DNA from: Excoecaria cochinchinensis
Taxonomy: Eukaryota > Streptophyta > Magnoliopsida > Malpighiales > Euphorbiaceae
Direction: 5' to 3'
DNA: 64,000 bases
Assembly (NCBI GenBank): GCA_947683425.1
Contig: CANTUQ010000055.1
Span: 4,824,001-4,888,000 of the forward strand
Made by a program: the position numbers and the translations under genes. Position 1 is the first letter of the stretch. Each line of letters starts with the position of its first letter. Below the pieces are notes generated by a model that had not been told where the DNA came from, searched no databases, and worked only from the letters and a program-made list of their open reading frames with translations. Of the stretch, positions 19,193 to 31,172 are shown in pieces.

Positions 19193-20493
19193 TATTATGA
19201 CCCGAATTATACCCTAGAAGAATTGTATGTGTTATTTGTGTTGTGAGGGTACAAGAGTAAATGACATAAGTATGAGTTTGAGTCTAAGAGGATATAATTG
19301 AAAGAAATCATAAGTTATTTAAAAGGAAAGAATGAAAGAGGGACTAAGTGGAGTTTTGCTAAAGGACCAAAGGTGGAATTGGAAGGGAGTGGAGTGGAAT
19401 CCACATGGCGAGTGAGGGATGAGCCAACACCCTCTTTGCATGCACATATAAAGATTTAGCAGAGAGATTGAAGATGCAAAATTGTCTCTTTTGCATATTG
19501 ATCTGGCTCCCCATAGCTGCCCTCTTCTTCTCTTTGTTCTTCTTTTCTTTTACTTCTTTGCATGTTTGATTTGCAAGAGTTAGTTGGTTTGAAGTGATTT
19601 CCGTGAGAAGCTAAGTTTGGATTGGAATTTGATGTCTTCTTCTTCTTCTCCTCCTTCTTCTTAGATAATAGTTTTAATGGTTTTGAGTTGTTTGATATAG
19701 ATTAAATGAGTGTGTGTTCTTGGTTTTATGCAAGAATTATTGGACAAGAGGAAGGCTAAAGGCAAGGAGAACGTCTAGATAGTGAGAGTTCAGTAAGCTA
19801 CATTTTGAGATGTTTTGGATTATATGTGTTATGTGTTAACCTTGCTTAAGTGATGTGTATGTGTTGTTTAGTTTGGAATTAAAGTGTATAATTGATGTAT
19901 GAACGTGTGGTTTGAGAAATTGAGTGTGTTATGTGTGTTATTTAATGGAAAGTGTAACTGAAGTGTGCAATTGATGGGTATGAGTTATTAAATGATGAAA
20001 AATAACCTTGAGCATAGCAAGTGAACAAGAATGAACCTTAATTTAGAAATGTGAATGATAACTAGTGTGATTATTGGCATGTTGATTGTATATAGACATA
20101 TGAACTAAGTGTATATTGTATAGTTATAAGCATATGTGGATTGTGTTATTGTGTTGGTGTTAAATTGAAAGGCACGTTCAGGACATGTATAGAGAGGATT
20201 GTGAATGTGCTGTTGAGCACAACTGTGTTTTGGCAAAACACAGCTCTGTATTTGCATTTTTGCATAGGTCATGGTGACAAGCAATCTGGTTGCCACTGTG
20301 GGTTATGCAAGGATTGCATTCTGTCCGGGTGAAGTTGGTATGTCATGGTGCCAAGCATTTTGGTTGCCACCGTGAGATACCCTGATTTGCATTCTGCCTG
20401 GATTCTGGTGGTATATCACGATCATAACAAATGGGTTGTCACCGTGAGGTACTCTTGAATTGTATTTTGTTTTGGTAATTCTGAGCATGTCAC
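19193..20493 (+). repeat. 5' LTR of B, first part
   Basis: Begins TATTATGACCCG, a mutated form of the TGTAATGACTC that starts the 3' LTR at 46036. It contains CATATAAAG (about 19446, TATA-like), a pyrimidine-rich patch (about 19515-19565) and the first dyads of a palindrome array (from about 20270). The GGTAAGT region of the 3' LTR is altered here by a short deletion near 19608. It ends with GTCAC, where K inserts. Confidence 0.9.
20270..20493. repeat. CACGGTG/CACCGTG dyad array in 5' LTR of B (split)
   Basis: Three dyads at about 73-bp spacing, then the start of a fourth at 20489, which is cut by LTR K and resumes at 22973-23010. It matches the intact array at 47122-47376 of the 3' LTR. Confidence 0.85.
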
Positions 20494-22972
20494 AGTAACC
20501 CCCGACGCCCCCGTTGGAAGGTTGCCGGTGCACTACCACATGCTCACTCAGAGATAAGCATACACATCAGACATCATAGCGGAAGCATACTATACAATAA
20601 TAGAAATACATAAGTTTAACATTAATTAAAATATTAAATACATCATTCAAAATTACAAAGGATCCTTAACAAAATTACATATGCCACTAATTAAAAGAAT
20701 ACATATACAAAAAGAATTACAGGAGGAGACAAAAATAAATAACTCTACTCCTATGTGGCCAACCCTACAGATGCACGATGAACAGAACAAAACCTACCAC
20801 CTACATGGGGAAAGAACCCATACTAAGCGATAACGCTTAGTGGGGAGGAACAAAGACAACAGAATACTATACAATAATAACATGCAACAACACACAAATT
20901 CAAGCATCACGCTGAATTAACTAATTAGAGGGAAACAAGGATACATAAATCAATTCACTATATGAAATCAGAACTTAATAACAGAAAGCAATAATCAATA
21001 ACACTAATTAGAATCACATAATATTTAAAACACTTCACTAAGCAAAAGCCAAACACTACAAACAATAGCTTGAATTTCATTGGTGGTGGATACGGGAACA
21101 CTAAACGGGAGACCGAAGCCTCAAAATACTTTTTATACCCGAAGGTAACACGGGAGACCGTAGTCTCAAAATAATTTTCACTAAAACCCTAACAGAGGTC
21201 AACCGTAACCACTTGACCCATAGCGGGGTCAACACAGCAGCTACACTCACTAACCCTTCTTAAGCATGCTTAATTATCCACTACCTTGACACTTCAGGCT
21301 AAAAACACTTATTCTAAATGTTTAACACTAGACAATGTCAAAAGCCAAAGTCCAACACTAACAGGTCATTAATTATTAACACAACTCAAAAACATCAATA
21401 CACTAGTATAAACATACAAAACATAACTTACACAGTGCGAAAAAGCTATGCAAAAGGAGAAAAGGAAACATTTAGGCAAAACAGAACAAAATAGGCAGGA
21501 GAAGGGCTCACTGTCGCTATTGCAACTTTTGTCATGCTCGCGACAGTTGCCGAGGAGGAGAGGCCAGTCGTGAGTCATGCATGCTATCGCGACTCGTGAA
21601 GAAGTTGCCTCGCGCCTCACAGGAGAGAGAGGTCACGAGTCGTGATCCTTGCTCACGACTCGTGACTGCCCACAGGGGAAGAGGGCATGAGTCGTGATTC
21701 ACGCTCACGACTCGTGTCCTTTCCCACACATATCTTTACGTGTCGTGAGCCATCTTCACGACTCGTGAAGATGCTTGGTGCCACTGCCGAGTCGTGCTGC
21801 CTCCTCATGACTCGGAAGAAACTTCGCAGCACGCTGCGCACGGAGGTGAACTATGCAATTCTGTCGTGATCGCAACAGCATCGTGTTTTCTAATTCCTAG
21901 CAGAACATGTGCAACTCATAGCTTAACAAAATCAAAATTCATTTTCACCCAGAATCATTTAACGCGCAAAAACATGTAAACTCTTACCTCCAGTACCTCC
22001 AAGACATGCTCAAAAACATAATTAACAGAATAATCATACACTTTCACAAGATTAACTGAATCATGCACAAATCCAGAAACTCATTTACATCTCATGCTCA
22101 TATACCTCAACAGCACATACAATTATCAACATAACACTGGCATTTAAACCCATATTCACTACCTCACTAACACATGCATGTACACAAACATATCACTCAA
22201 ATTTTTAGGATTTAAACAACACAAACTATACATTAAACCCAAGATGAGAAATAGGGCAAACAACACCAAACAAAACACAACAAGGACAGAGCTCCCAAAC
22301 CTAACAAATGAAGCTTCAATCCAACTCCTTCACAAATCTCACTTTTTCCTTTCCCTTGCTCTTCCTTCTCTCCTCCGTTTCTTGCACAAAAACAAAGCCA
22401 ATACACTTAAGTCAAGCCATGCAATTACTCAACCAAAATAAGAAATAAAGAAGGAGAAGAAGAACCCAAAGCACCCAAGAAAATCCAAGTACTTACCTTT
22501 CAATACCCAGCTCAAATCAGAAATCCAACCTTAAAGCCCTAGGTCCATGTTAGGCAAAGTAAGAGAGCAAGAAGGAAAGAAGAAGAGGAAGGAGAAGAAC
22601 AGGAAACGTGAGAGAGAAGCTCAAATTCTGCTTTTCCTTATTTCCCTCTCTCCTTCACTCACTTCATCATAAATGCTCTCACCTACCAAATCCACACGGC
22701 ATAATCCTATTGAACCAAATAATCCACTTTGACTTTCATGTCCCGTAGCACCATACACAACACACAGAATATGATCTCTTACAAATAATTTACATCCTTG
22801 GTACCACACACCACATGTACACTAGATAATTCGTCCACTTAACATATTTAATTAATTTTTACACTTCAGTCCTTATTATCCAAATTTCCTCATGCCCAAA
22901 TTACTGAAATACCCTTAAATTTTTTTGACTTAGCTCACGAATTCCGACTAGGCCCCTTTTTGTGTCGTTACA
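20494..22972 (-). mobile_element. Solo LTR K
   Basis: A 2479-bp LTR without internal region, flanked by GTCAC (20489-20493 and 22973-22977). The forward (minus-strand) reading starts TGTAACGACAC; its other end has AGTAAC instead of the expected TGTAAC on the plus strand. It contains the CTAAGCG hairpin (20823-20840), the multibranch region with GTGGATA/TATCCAC arms (21086-21281), a palindrome array (21514-21880) and GGTAAGT (22491-22497). Solo LTRs arise by recombination between the two LTRs of an element. Confidence 0.92.
21514..21880 (-). repeat. CACGAGTCGTGA palindrome array in LTR K
   Basis: Repeated CACGAGTCGTGA and TCACGACTCGTG units, often as facing pairs (for example 21640-21670, 21690-21715 and 21740-21770), with TCGCGA-like elements at both edges (about 21540 and 21865). 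The offset from the LTR start is about 1.09 kb. Confidence 0.85.
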
Positions 22973-22977
22973 GTCAC

Positions 22978-24373
22978 GGCCACAACTAAATTTGTTATCA
23001 CCGTGAGCTATTTCCAACATGTGATTTTCTTTATTTAGCCTTATCAAATGTTAATCATGATGGTTAATGGGATTCTTATTTAGTTTAACACTTCTAATTG
23101 AGTATGTTAAGCATGATGAATCATGTTTGCTTATGCATATGAATATGTGTAAGCAATATGTATGAACATGTGTAGGTGATGTGTATGCCCTAGTATTGTA
23201 TAGTGGATAGAATATATGAATTTTATATTGTATTGAGATATAAGATATATGTGTACATGGAACGAGAATATAAATGAGAATATGCATATGTTTTGACATG
23301 GATAACTATTATAAGCCTGAGATGTTCATAAAAGTGGATAGATGGGCATGCCTAAAAAGGGTTAGATGTATCGCAGCTGCTAGATGTTTGGAACCGACGG
23401 GTGTCTAGATGTTTGATACCTTTGGTATCTATATGAATCAAGACTCCGGTCTCCAGATGATTTAAGGCTTCTGTTTTCATATGTTTGATACTGTTTACCA
23501 GTACCTAGATGTTTACCCGTATCAACTTACATTATGAGTTAGGTTTTTAGTTGTTGCAATGAATATAGGAGATGTTACTATATGTAAATGATTTACAGGA
23601 AATGCTTATAGAAGTACATGACTATTGTATCAAAGATGTTTATATGAGTTTACAAGTGCATATGAGAAGCTAATAGTTGTACATGAATATGCTAGAAACA
23701 TGTTGTTATGCTCATATGTATATAAATGGGCATGATAGGCAATGATATGGTATTACATGTTATATGAGCTGATTGTTAAAGTTAGAAGAATATGAACATG
23801 ATATATGTTACATGAAATTGTAGATATGTTCAAAGCATGTTTGATAGTATGCCTATCATGTTATAAGTATGATAAATGCTTATTTCTTTTATATGCCCAT
23901 AAATTAATAGCATATCAATTATTGATATGTTTGGTGATTGATGCTTGCGACTTCGTTAGAAGTCTATTACTTGTGATATCCCCACTAAGCGTTATCGCTT
24001 AGCACGGGTGTTTTTCCCTGTAGGTTTACAGGTTCAGTGAGGAGGTGTGCATCTGTAGGTCATGGCCACTAGGAGTATAGTCGAAGTCTTTTTGTATAAG
24101 GGATAAAGTACTTTTGTCTTGTTTAGTATATGTATATGTAAACCCTTTTTGTATATGATATGTAAATGTTAAAGTAGAGAGAATGTTTTTGTAATGTATA
24201 AAGAACAACAATATTATGTAATGTAAATGATTATGAGATTCTATTTTGAGGCATGTTTATTCCGCTGCGTATATAACATGTATGATTACTATTCCCGCTT
24301 TCGAATGACTGTTTTGTATGTGTATGCGTATGTGGCGACCTGATATCCCACTAAGGGGAGTTGGGGCATTACA
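22978..24373 (+). repeat. 5' LTR of B, second part
   Basis: Continues after K with the rest of the fourth dyad, the multibranch region (23333-23527, with hairpins such as GATACCTTTGGTATC), the CTAAGCG hairpin (23985-24002) with CACGGGTGTTTTTCCCTG after it, and the LTR end GGGGCATTACA at 24373. AT-rich elsewhere, no gene. Confidence 0.9.
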
Positions 24374-24378
24374 AATTT

Positions 24379-24391
24379 TTGTATCAAAGTA
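24379..24391 (+). other. Degenerate primer-binding site of B
   Basis: TTGTATCAAAGTA stands where TGGTATCAGAGCC is expected, 5 nt after the LTR end. The mismatches suggest either age or a changed primer. Confidence 0.6.
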
Positions 24392-24480
24392 TAGGTAGAT
24401 GGTTCCGGACGATAAGATGTTAGAGTATTGATTGGATGTATGTGAGTCTGTCTAGAGTTGTGACCTAATGCAGATGTTGT

Positions 24481-24852
24481 CTTGTTTAGAGTATAGTTTG
24501 AATCGGATCCGAGTGAGAATGTAGGAGAGACGACGGGAAATGTAAATCCAGTGAGAGTTAATCAGCTTGCACCTGAGCGACCTCTAGCTGACGGTCTCGG
24601 TCAAGTTTAGGACAATCCGATGTTAGTGCAAGGGTTGATTCAGTTTATAGACAGATTGACTGCTCCTAAGGCTCCATCGAAACTCATTAGAAAGAGAAGA
24701 GCAGAAGAGTTCAGTGGGACTACTTTGGATCAGTCGAATGTGGCTGAGTTTTTATTGGAAAAGACGAAAAGGATACTATAAGAACCAATTGTCCTCAGGA
24801 TTAGCGAGTGACTTATACAGTATCATTACTGCAAGGTCCAGCTTATGACTGG
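24481..24852 (+). pseudogene. gag of B, first piece
   Basis: Reading with frameshifts gives RLTAPKAPSKLIRK, AEEFSGTTLDQSNVAEFLLE and TYTVSLLQGPAYDW, the first half of the Gag domain seen in A but clearly more diverged. It stops at PAYDW where element C inserts; the frame resumes at 41423 with WKLVLRN. Several stops, including one after EKTKRIL. The N-terminus has no convincing intact frame. Confidence 0.82.
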
Positions 24853-25910
24853 TGTAACACCCCGACACCACCCTAGCAGAGTGAGCCTTGTGTGCGTGTA
24901 AATATGTGTGATTTATTTTGAGCATGTGTTTATTTTTGGTTAAATTAATTTGTTATTATGCTTTAGTTGGGTTGTGTTCTAGTGTGAGTGAGTGTATTAG
25001 AGTAGTGTGTGTGTTGTGGGCTATAGTTAGGTGTGAGTGAGTGTATGGGAGTAGTGTAGGATTAGGAGATTAGTCTTGAGTGTAGCTTGAAGGATGGGAG
25101 TTAGGTGCAGTTAGTATGTGGCCCAATGAGGAGTTGCCATGTGGCATGGGAGAGAGAAGAAAAGGGACAGCTATTCTTCTCCTTTATTGTTATCCCGTTT
25201 TCTTCTTCTTTTCCTTCTCTTTCCGTTACTTCTTCATCCTCTTCTTCTTTCTCTTTGTTTCTTTCTATAGTTCTTCTTTTGTTGGCATTGGGTGAGCTGT
25301 GGTGAGTTGGGGATAGCTTGAGTTGGTTGGTAAGTTTGTAATTTAGTGTCCTTCCTTCTTCTTTTCTTTGAGTGAGTTTTATACCTCAGTGTGTGTGTTT
25401 GAGTTTGAATTCTAGTTTTTGCTGGGTTTTATGGCTCAGAGAGTCTGCCTAAGGAGACAAAAGGCAAGGATATCGCGAGTGGTAGTGGAGCTCGAGATTG
25501 AAATGCCATATTTTGAGGTTTGGGAATGTTTGTGTATTTTGTGCATTTTGTGTATTTTGATGATTTCTGTATTATGATTGGAATTGATGATATGGATTGT
25601 GTGTTTTGGCTTCTATGAGTTATGGGTGTTGTTTAATTTGAGTTGAGAAGCATGGGTTGTGAAGGATAGAGTTAAATTGTGGAAATTTTGCATGTTTTCT
25701 TAGAAATTGCTAGTTTGAGAACTTTTGGATTTTGATTTTGTGATTGGATTGATTTGATGACAATAATGAGTTCAAAGAGCATGTTTATGTTGTGTATAAT
25801 GATTTGAATGAAGCATTTTACTTAGAACTGAGTTTTGGAATCAAATGAGTGAGTGGGTGAAAGTGGAGAATGAATTTCTGCAGATTTTGGCATTGGGAGT
25901 GGAAATCACG

Positions 25911-26253
25911 ACTCTGTCGCGAGCGCGATGATGTCGCGAGGTCGCGACAGAGCTCGGTGATCTCTGTCCCATCGCGCGTGCTGAGCTGCGAGCAGCCGGG
26001 CATGCACAGCGGGGACTCCCCGTCATGAACGCGACGTCGTTGCGATCTCGACAAAGAGCTCAGCGTTTGGCCAAGCTTCTGTTGCGAGCGCGTGCCTGGG
26101 CACGAGCCCGCGATAGCTCTTGTGGGTACTCACTATCGCGGGCACGATGCTTGTCACGAGCGCGACAGTGAGATCTGTTTTGTCTCCACGCGAGCACGAG
26201 GCTCACCGCGAGCGCGACAGGTGGCCAACTTCGCCTCTGTCGCGAGCGCGACA
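25911..26253 (+). repeat. TCGCGA palindrome array in 5' LTR of C
   Basis: Units of the TGTCGCGAGCGCGACA kind, more decayed than in A, many with TG/CA changes at CpG. Compared with the 3' copy (39974-40283) it has one extra 18-bp unit (CACGAGGCTCACCGCGAG, about 26190-26207) and an 8-bp insertion near 25938. Confidence 0.88.
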
Positions 26254-26455
26254 CCCTCTAGCTTTTCTTTTCGGACTTCTCTTTTATGATTACAATACTT
26301 AACTTTCCAATTTGTATTGCTTATAGAATTATGTATAGTCTATATATATATAAATGTATTTATGTGCGTCCTATATCATGAATAAAACATGATGCAAACA
26401 TATGCTGTGAACTGAAATGTGTCTTGGATGATGCATGACCTGCTAGAGTCGAATA

Positions 26456-26694
26456 AGTGGATAGTTAGGCATGCCTAATAGAGCTAGTGTTGCTGCAGCT
26501 AGTGTATTATTTGGACCCCGATCAGGTCCCCCGACTGGATCTTCGTGATCCTTCTGTCTTGGATCTTATTTAAGATCCCACGCGAAAATGATTTTGGAAC
26601 ACAATTAAAAGATTGTTTTGATACCCTCGAGTATCTACGTGTTATGAGAATACTGTTAATACCTTCGGGTATCTACGCGTACTCGTTATCCACT
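26456..26694 (+). promoter_or_regulatory. Multibranch hairpin region in 5' LTR of C
   Basis: Arms AGTGGATA/TATCCACT. Inner self-complementary segments are AGGCATGCCT, GCTGCAGC, GGACCCCGATCAGGTCC, GGATCTTCGTGATCC, GGATCTTATTTAAGATCC, GATACCCTCGAGTATC and ATACCTTCGGGTAT. Stem sequences differ from A while pairing is kept. Confidence 0.65.
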
Positions 26695-27299
26695 ATTTTG
26701 ATATAGCAGTTGCAATAGTGTTATTTGTTATTATGTGTGAATTTCTGAATTACTGCTTAGTGGAAATAATACGATTATAGTGTTGTTATGCGTTAAGTTA
26801 ATTTATGACATCTTAATAATTAACTGTGCCATGCGCTTGTGATTATTTGTTGACGCCACTATGAGTTGTCATTGTGCATCTTTGTTTCCCCACTAAGCGA
26901 TTTTCGCTCAGCACGGGTGTTTTATCCGTGCAGGTGTGGAAGGTTTTGAAGGGTTGAACCGAGGGTTTCGTATCACAGGGGCCAACACAACTAGTGGATA
27001 GAAGATTTTGTAATTAGGCCTTGTATTCTTTTTGTATATATATTATAGTCTTGTACTATTGAACCTATGTAAAGGATATTTTATAAATGATTTTATTATT
27101 AGTATATGTAATCATTCTGTGGTGCTGAGGCACTTTTGTATCGTTTGGAATATGTAAATCCACTTTTGTCATATTAATGAAATGCAATATTTTGCTCCAT
27201 GGTCTTTTCTCAGATAAATTATGAAATTTTAATTTATTCATTTGTATATGTAATTGGTGTGCAATGATTGATTCTGTTTGAGCGTCTGTGGGTGGCAAC

Positions 27300-28354
27300 T
27301 GTTAGTGGTTATGCCCTAGGCCAAGCATTTGGACCTTGATGTAATCATTACTTTTTCATTTATATAATGGTTTTCTTCGTATTGATATTATTGGCATGTT
27401 ACATTATTATAATGTTTATGAATAACAACGTTATTCATGTTGTCCCTAGTCATTTATCAATAAAGGGCATAAAGATAAATTAAGACTAGTATAGATTTGC
27501 ATTGATAATCATGGGATGATTATATATGTTGATATAAATCAAATCTATATGTACTTGCTAGAGAACAAAGTACTGGATAGACCCACTATAAGATCACTTC
27601 ATGGGTTAATGTCATAAGTGATCTTATAATAGATATATTATTGAATCCTTTGACCTGAGGTTATCATAGTTTCCTACATAAGGATCATTATGTTTTGACA
27701 TAATCAAACGTTATCTTTAATAGGATAATTATAAAGTTTATGATCGGACATAATGAGAATTATGAGGAGGAAAGTGAATAATCAAGATGGAATTTGTCCC
27801 TCTCTTATGAGAGAGATATCTATTGGGCCCCTCGATAAGTAGGACTGTAAAATGCATGGCCGTGCTCAAATGAATTGATAGTGTGATCAATGTCATTTGA
27901 ATTTATCAGTCTACTTGGTGATCGAGAAATTATATGTTTGAACAATTTAAGTTTGACATGGACCATGACTTATGTTCAAACAAGATATCGTGTGACAAAA
28001 GGATAATAACATGTTCTATTGCAAGGTTAAAATCGGACTAACGATATTTATATTATTTGGGTAGTCATAATGTCTTGCTAGAGACCAATTATGACTTGTG
28101 GGCTTTTATGGGATTAGGCCCACTGCCAACATAATATAAACCTATTGGGTCACACACCAAGAGCAAAATGAACAGAATGGATTTTATTGGGTTATTTCGG
28201 AATATAATATAAATATAGGTATTTATATTTAATTTCGAAATTACATATTTATATATATATATATTTATGCATATAAATATCTCTTGTTTTGAATATGAGA
28301 TAATAATATGTATTAATATATTATTTATTATTATTTTGAATAATAAATAAATAA

Positions 28355-28412
<58 letters not shown>

Positions 28413-28889
28413 TATATCTTGATTTTGAATTAAGAGATAATATCCTCATTTATCGTTTCCTAAGAGGAAAAGGATTTGGAATATATATATACAATTATAT
28501 ATGGGATATATGTAGAAAAGGAGTTTAACCCTAAATAAAACACTAATCAAGTTATTAAGAATAACAAGGATTAGTGTGGCTGCAATCGTTTTTCCTTGTA
28601 AAAACGAAAGAAAAGAAAACAGAGCCAGCTTTCTTCCTTGAGAAAGAAAGTAAAAAGAAATCCATTCGCATTCAAGGGAGCTAGCACCCCTGCGACTACT
28701 GTGCATTTGTTCGTGCGTGTGGATACCGATAGAGGATGTTCGTGTAAAGGCAGCGTCTTCAGTCCGATCTAAAGAGTTATTTCGTTCAAAAGGTCAGTTA
28801 ATCTTTATCTCTTCCTTTTTGAATCAATCGAAAATACTTGGATCCTGTTTCGGGTTTCGCATTTTCCGCTGCGTTCAAAAGGTCTAGTC
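27300..28889 (+). mobile_element. Ty1/copia-like LTR fused to a deletion in C
   Basis: Starts TGTTAGTGGTTATGCCCTAGG directly after GGCAAC of the C LTR and ends with CCGCTGCGTTCA near 28877, wording typical of plant copia LTRs. It is AT-rich with a long AT microsatellite and no coding frame of its own. No primer site or pol follows, and the expected continuation of the C LTR, primer site and gag is missing, so a deletion removed these at or after insertion. The class is by pattern only; the exact right edge (28877-28889) is uncertain. Confidence 0.65.
28359..28414. repeat. AT dinucleotide microsatellite
   Basis: About 20 AT units followed by GTATATATATATT, inside the copia-like LTR. The length is probably variable. 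Confidence 0.9.
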
Positions 28890-29895
28890 CGTTGGGTCAG
28901 AGTGTTGTTGTGAATCAAGTTATAGGAATTGTCCCTTAAGAATTCAAGGTACAGAGTTTGCAGTTGATTTGATTCGGTTGCCATTTCATGAGTTTGATGT
29001 TATTTTGGGGATGGATTGGTTAGCTAAGCATTGAGCTATAGTGGATTGTCACAGGAAGGTTGTGATTATCAAAGATAAAGATCAGTTACCTGTAGTTGTA
29101 AAAGGTGAGGGAAGTAGTTCGTTCCATAATGTCATTTCAGCAATGAAGGCTATGAGGTTCATGAGCAAAGGATGTGAAGCATATTTGGCATTAGTTCTGG
29201 ATTCGCGCAGAGGGCAAGTTAAAGTGCAAGATATTCTGATCGCGAGGGAATTTGAAGATGTATTTCCGGAAGAGTTACCGGGGCTACATCCAGAGAGGGA
29301 AGTAGAGTTGTCAGTGGAGATTGTACCGGGAGCATCTCCGATTTCTAAGGCTCCGTATCGGATGGCTCCAGTGGAATTGAAAGAACTGAAGAGTCAGTTG
29401 CAAGAACTCTTGGATAAAGGATTTATCCGGCCTAGTGTGTCTCCGTGGGGTGCTCCGGTCTTGTTCGTTAAAAAGAAAGATGGATCATTGCGGATGTGTA
29501 TAGACTACAGGCAGCTTAACAAGATTACGTTAAAGAATAGGTATCCGTTACCGCAGATTGAGGATCTTTTTGATCAGTTGATAGGGGCATGAGTGTTGTC
29601 CGAGATAGACCTGAGATCGGGTTACTATCAGTTGAGAGTAAAGGATACGAATGTGGCGAAGACGGCCTTTCGGACCCTCTATGGTCACTATGAATTCTTA
29701 GTGATGCCATTTGGTTTGACCAACGTGCCTGCAGCCTTTATGGATCTAATGAACAGGGTCTTCAGGCAGTATTTGGATTGGTTTGTGGTGGTGTTCATTA
29801 ACGGCATCCTTGTTTAATCAAAGAATGCAAAGGAACATGAAGAACATCTCCGTTTGGTATTACAAGTGTTGAGAGATCATCAGCTTTATGCTAAA
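28890..29895 (+). pseudogene. pol of C, first piece (protease end and RT)
   Basis: Begins inside the protease (PLGQSVVVNQVYRNC, VILGMDWLAKH) and continues through the linker (SRRGQVKVQDI, EDVFPEELPG) into reverse transcriptase (KKKDGSLRMCIDYRQLNK, EIDLRSGYYQLRV). Stop codons occur after GMDWLAKH (about 29035), at 29590-29592 and near 29815. The catalytic FIDD box reads FING (29794-29805), so both aspartates are lost and the enzyme could not work even without the stops. The frame is cut at LYAK (29895) by element D and resumes at 36711. Confidence 0.92.
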
Positions 29896-31083
29896 TGTAA
29901 CAACCCCATACCCCCGGTAAGGAATATCGGGGCGCTACGCGGACACTTACGTATACATGTACATGCATTAGCGGAAGCGATAGCATAAACACAGCCATTT
30001 CAAAGTAATTCAATACTACACTAGGGCCCACTTGCATTTCATATCAACTACATATACATCTGTTTCCATTTAGCTTTACATATACATTTACATGTACTTT
30101 TACTTTGTGATTTTTCTACTTATATTACATAATGATGTTACTCAAAATGTAAAAACTCTATCTCTAACTTATACAAAAAGGAGATCAAAATAAAACTCCT
30201 AGTGGCCTTGACCTGCAGATGCTCTCTCACTGTTCCGAACCTGTAAACCTACACGGAAATAAACATCCGTGCTAAGCGATAACGCTTAGTGGGGATGAAA
30301 ACAATGCAAAGGACTTCTTTACGAAGTCACAAATAATTCACGCATTTCATGTAACAAAATCAACTAGCTCATGCATATAGCTTTTATACATGTATGGGTT
30401 GCATGTTCAAATATCAAATACTATGAGTTCACATGCGTATAACATCTACTTATTTTACTTGTTCATATACACTACAACTTGTACATTTCGTTTATTCAAT
30501 ATACATTATCATGTAACCAAATTCATGTCAATACACTCATGTAATCATGTACTTGTATACAGAACTGTAATGTACTTAAACATTACTTTCATGTACTATA
30601 GCTTTATTCAAAGCAACACTATAATCATCTCAAGTTCACTGCACAACATTTAAGAAAACAAGCCTGAGTTCCTCTCATGGTGGATACGGGACGCTCTATA
30701 AAAAAATATTTTCGATAGACCGAAGTCACAAAACATTTTCATCTATCTCTATTAATGACCGTTCTCAGAGGTCGACCCGCTTCGCCCAAACGGGGCGGAA
30801 CATAGGCAGCTGCACTCGATAATCCCTTTATAAGCATGCTTATCTATCCACTATAACGGTAATCAAGCTCAATACCAACTCACACACTATACACAGATAT
30901 CAACTCACCAACTATAATTCAATTGCATTTATCAAATTCAGAGGCATGTAATTCATATACAATCTTGTTCAACAACTAAAAGCATATAACATTTAAATTA
31001 ATTTCATAAACATATAATCATGCAACGCAAGATAGAAGGAAACACTCTCTTCAAAACAAATAAAACAGGATGCGAAGAGGTTC

Positions 31084-31172
31084 ACTGTCGCGATCGTAAC
31101 AAGAAGTCGCGCTCGCGACAGAAGCTAAGTTCATTGTCGCGATCGCGACAAGAGGTCGCGCTCGCGACAGAA
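31084..31172 (-). repeat. TCGCGA palindrome clusters in left LTR of D
   Basis: Paired TGTCGCGATCGCGACA-like elements. Two more clusters are at 31460-31502 and 32823-32945. In the right LTR the equivalents are 34756-34850, 35135-35176 and 36498-36645. Confidence 0.88.

Larger units (their letters stand above)
24853..27299 (+). repeat. 5' LTR of C (3' end missing)
   Basis: Opens TGTAACACCCCGACACC. Pyrimidine-rich patch about 25173-25270, GGTAAGT 25329-25335, AAAGGCAAGG about 25465, palindrome array 25911-26253, TATA-like run about 26340-26352, multibranch region 26456-26694 and twin hairpins from 26893. It stops at GGTGGCAAC, where the 3' copy continues for about 90 bp more to its GTTACA end. 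Confidence 0.92.

Noticed and set aside
25911..26253. CpG-island promoter of a host gene
   Set aside because: The GC-rich stretch is the palindrome array inside an LTR and no host coding sequence follows.
28446..28706. 86-residue frame on the minus strand in the copia-like LTR
   Set aside because: AT-rich chance frame without recognisable features.
30390..30653. 87-residue Tyr/His-rich frame in D LTR, repeated at 34064
   Set aside because: Identical only because the LTRs are young sister copies; low-complexity AT-rich sequence on the strand opposite to D transcription.
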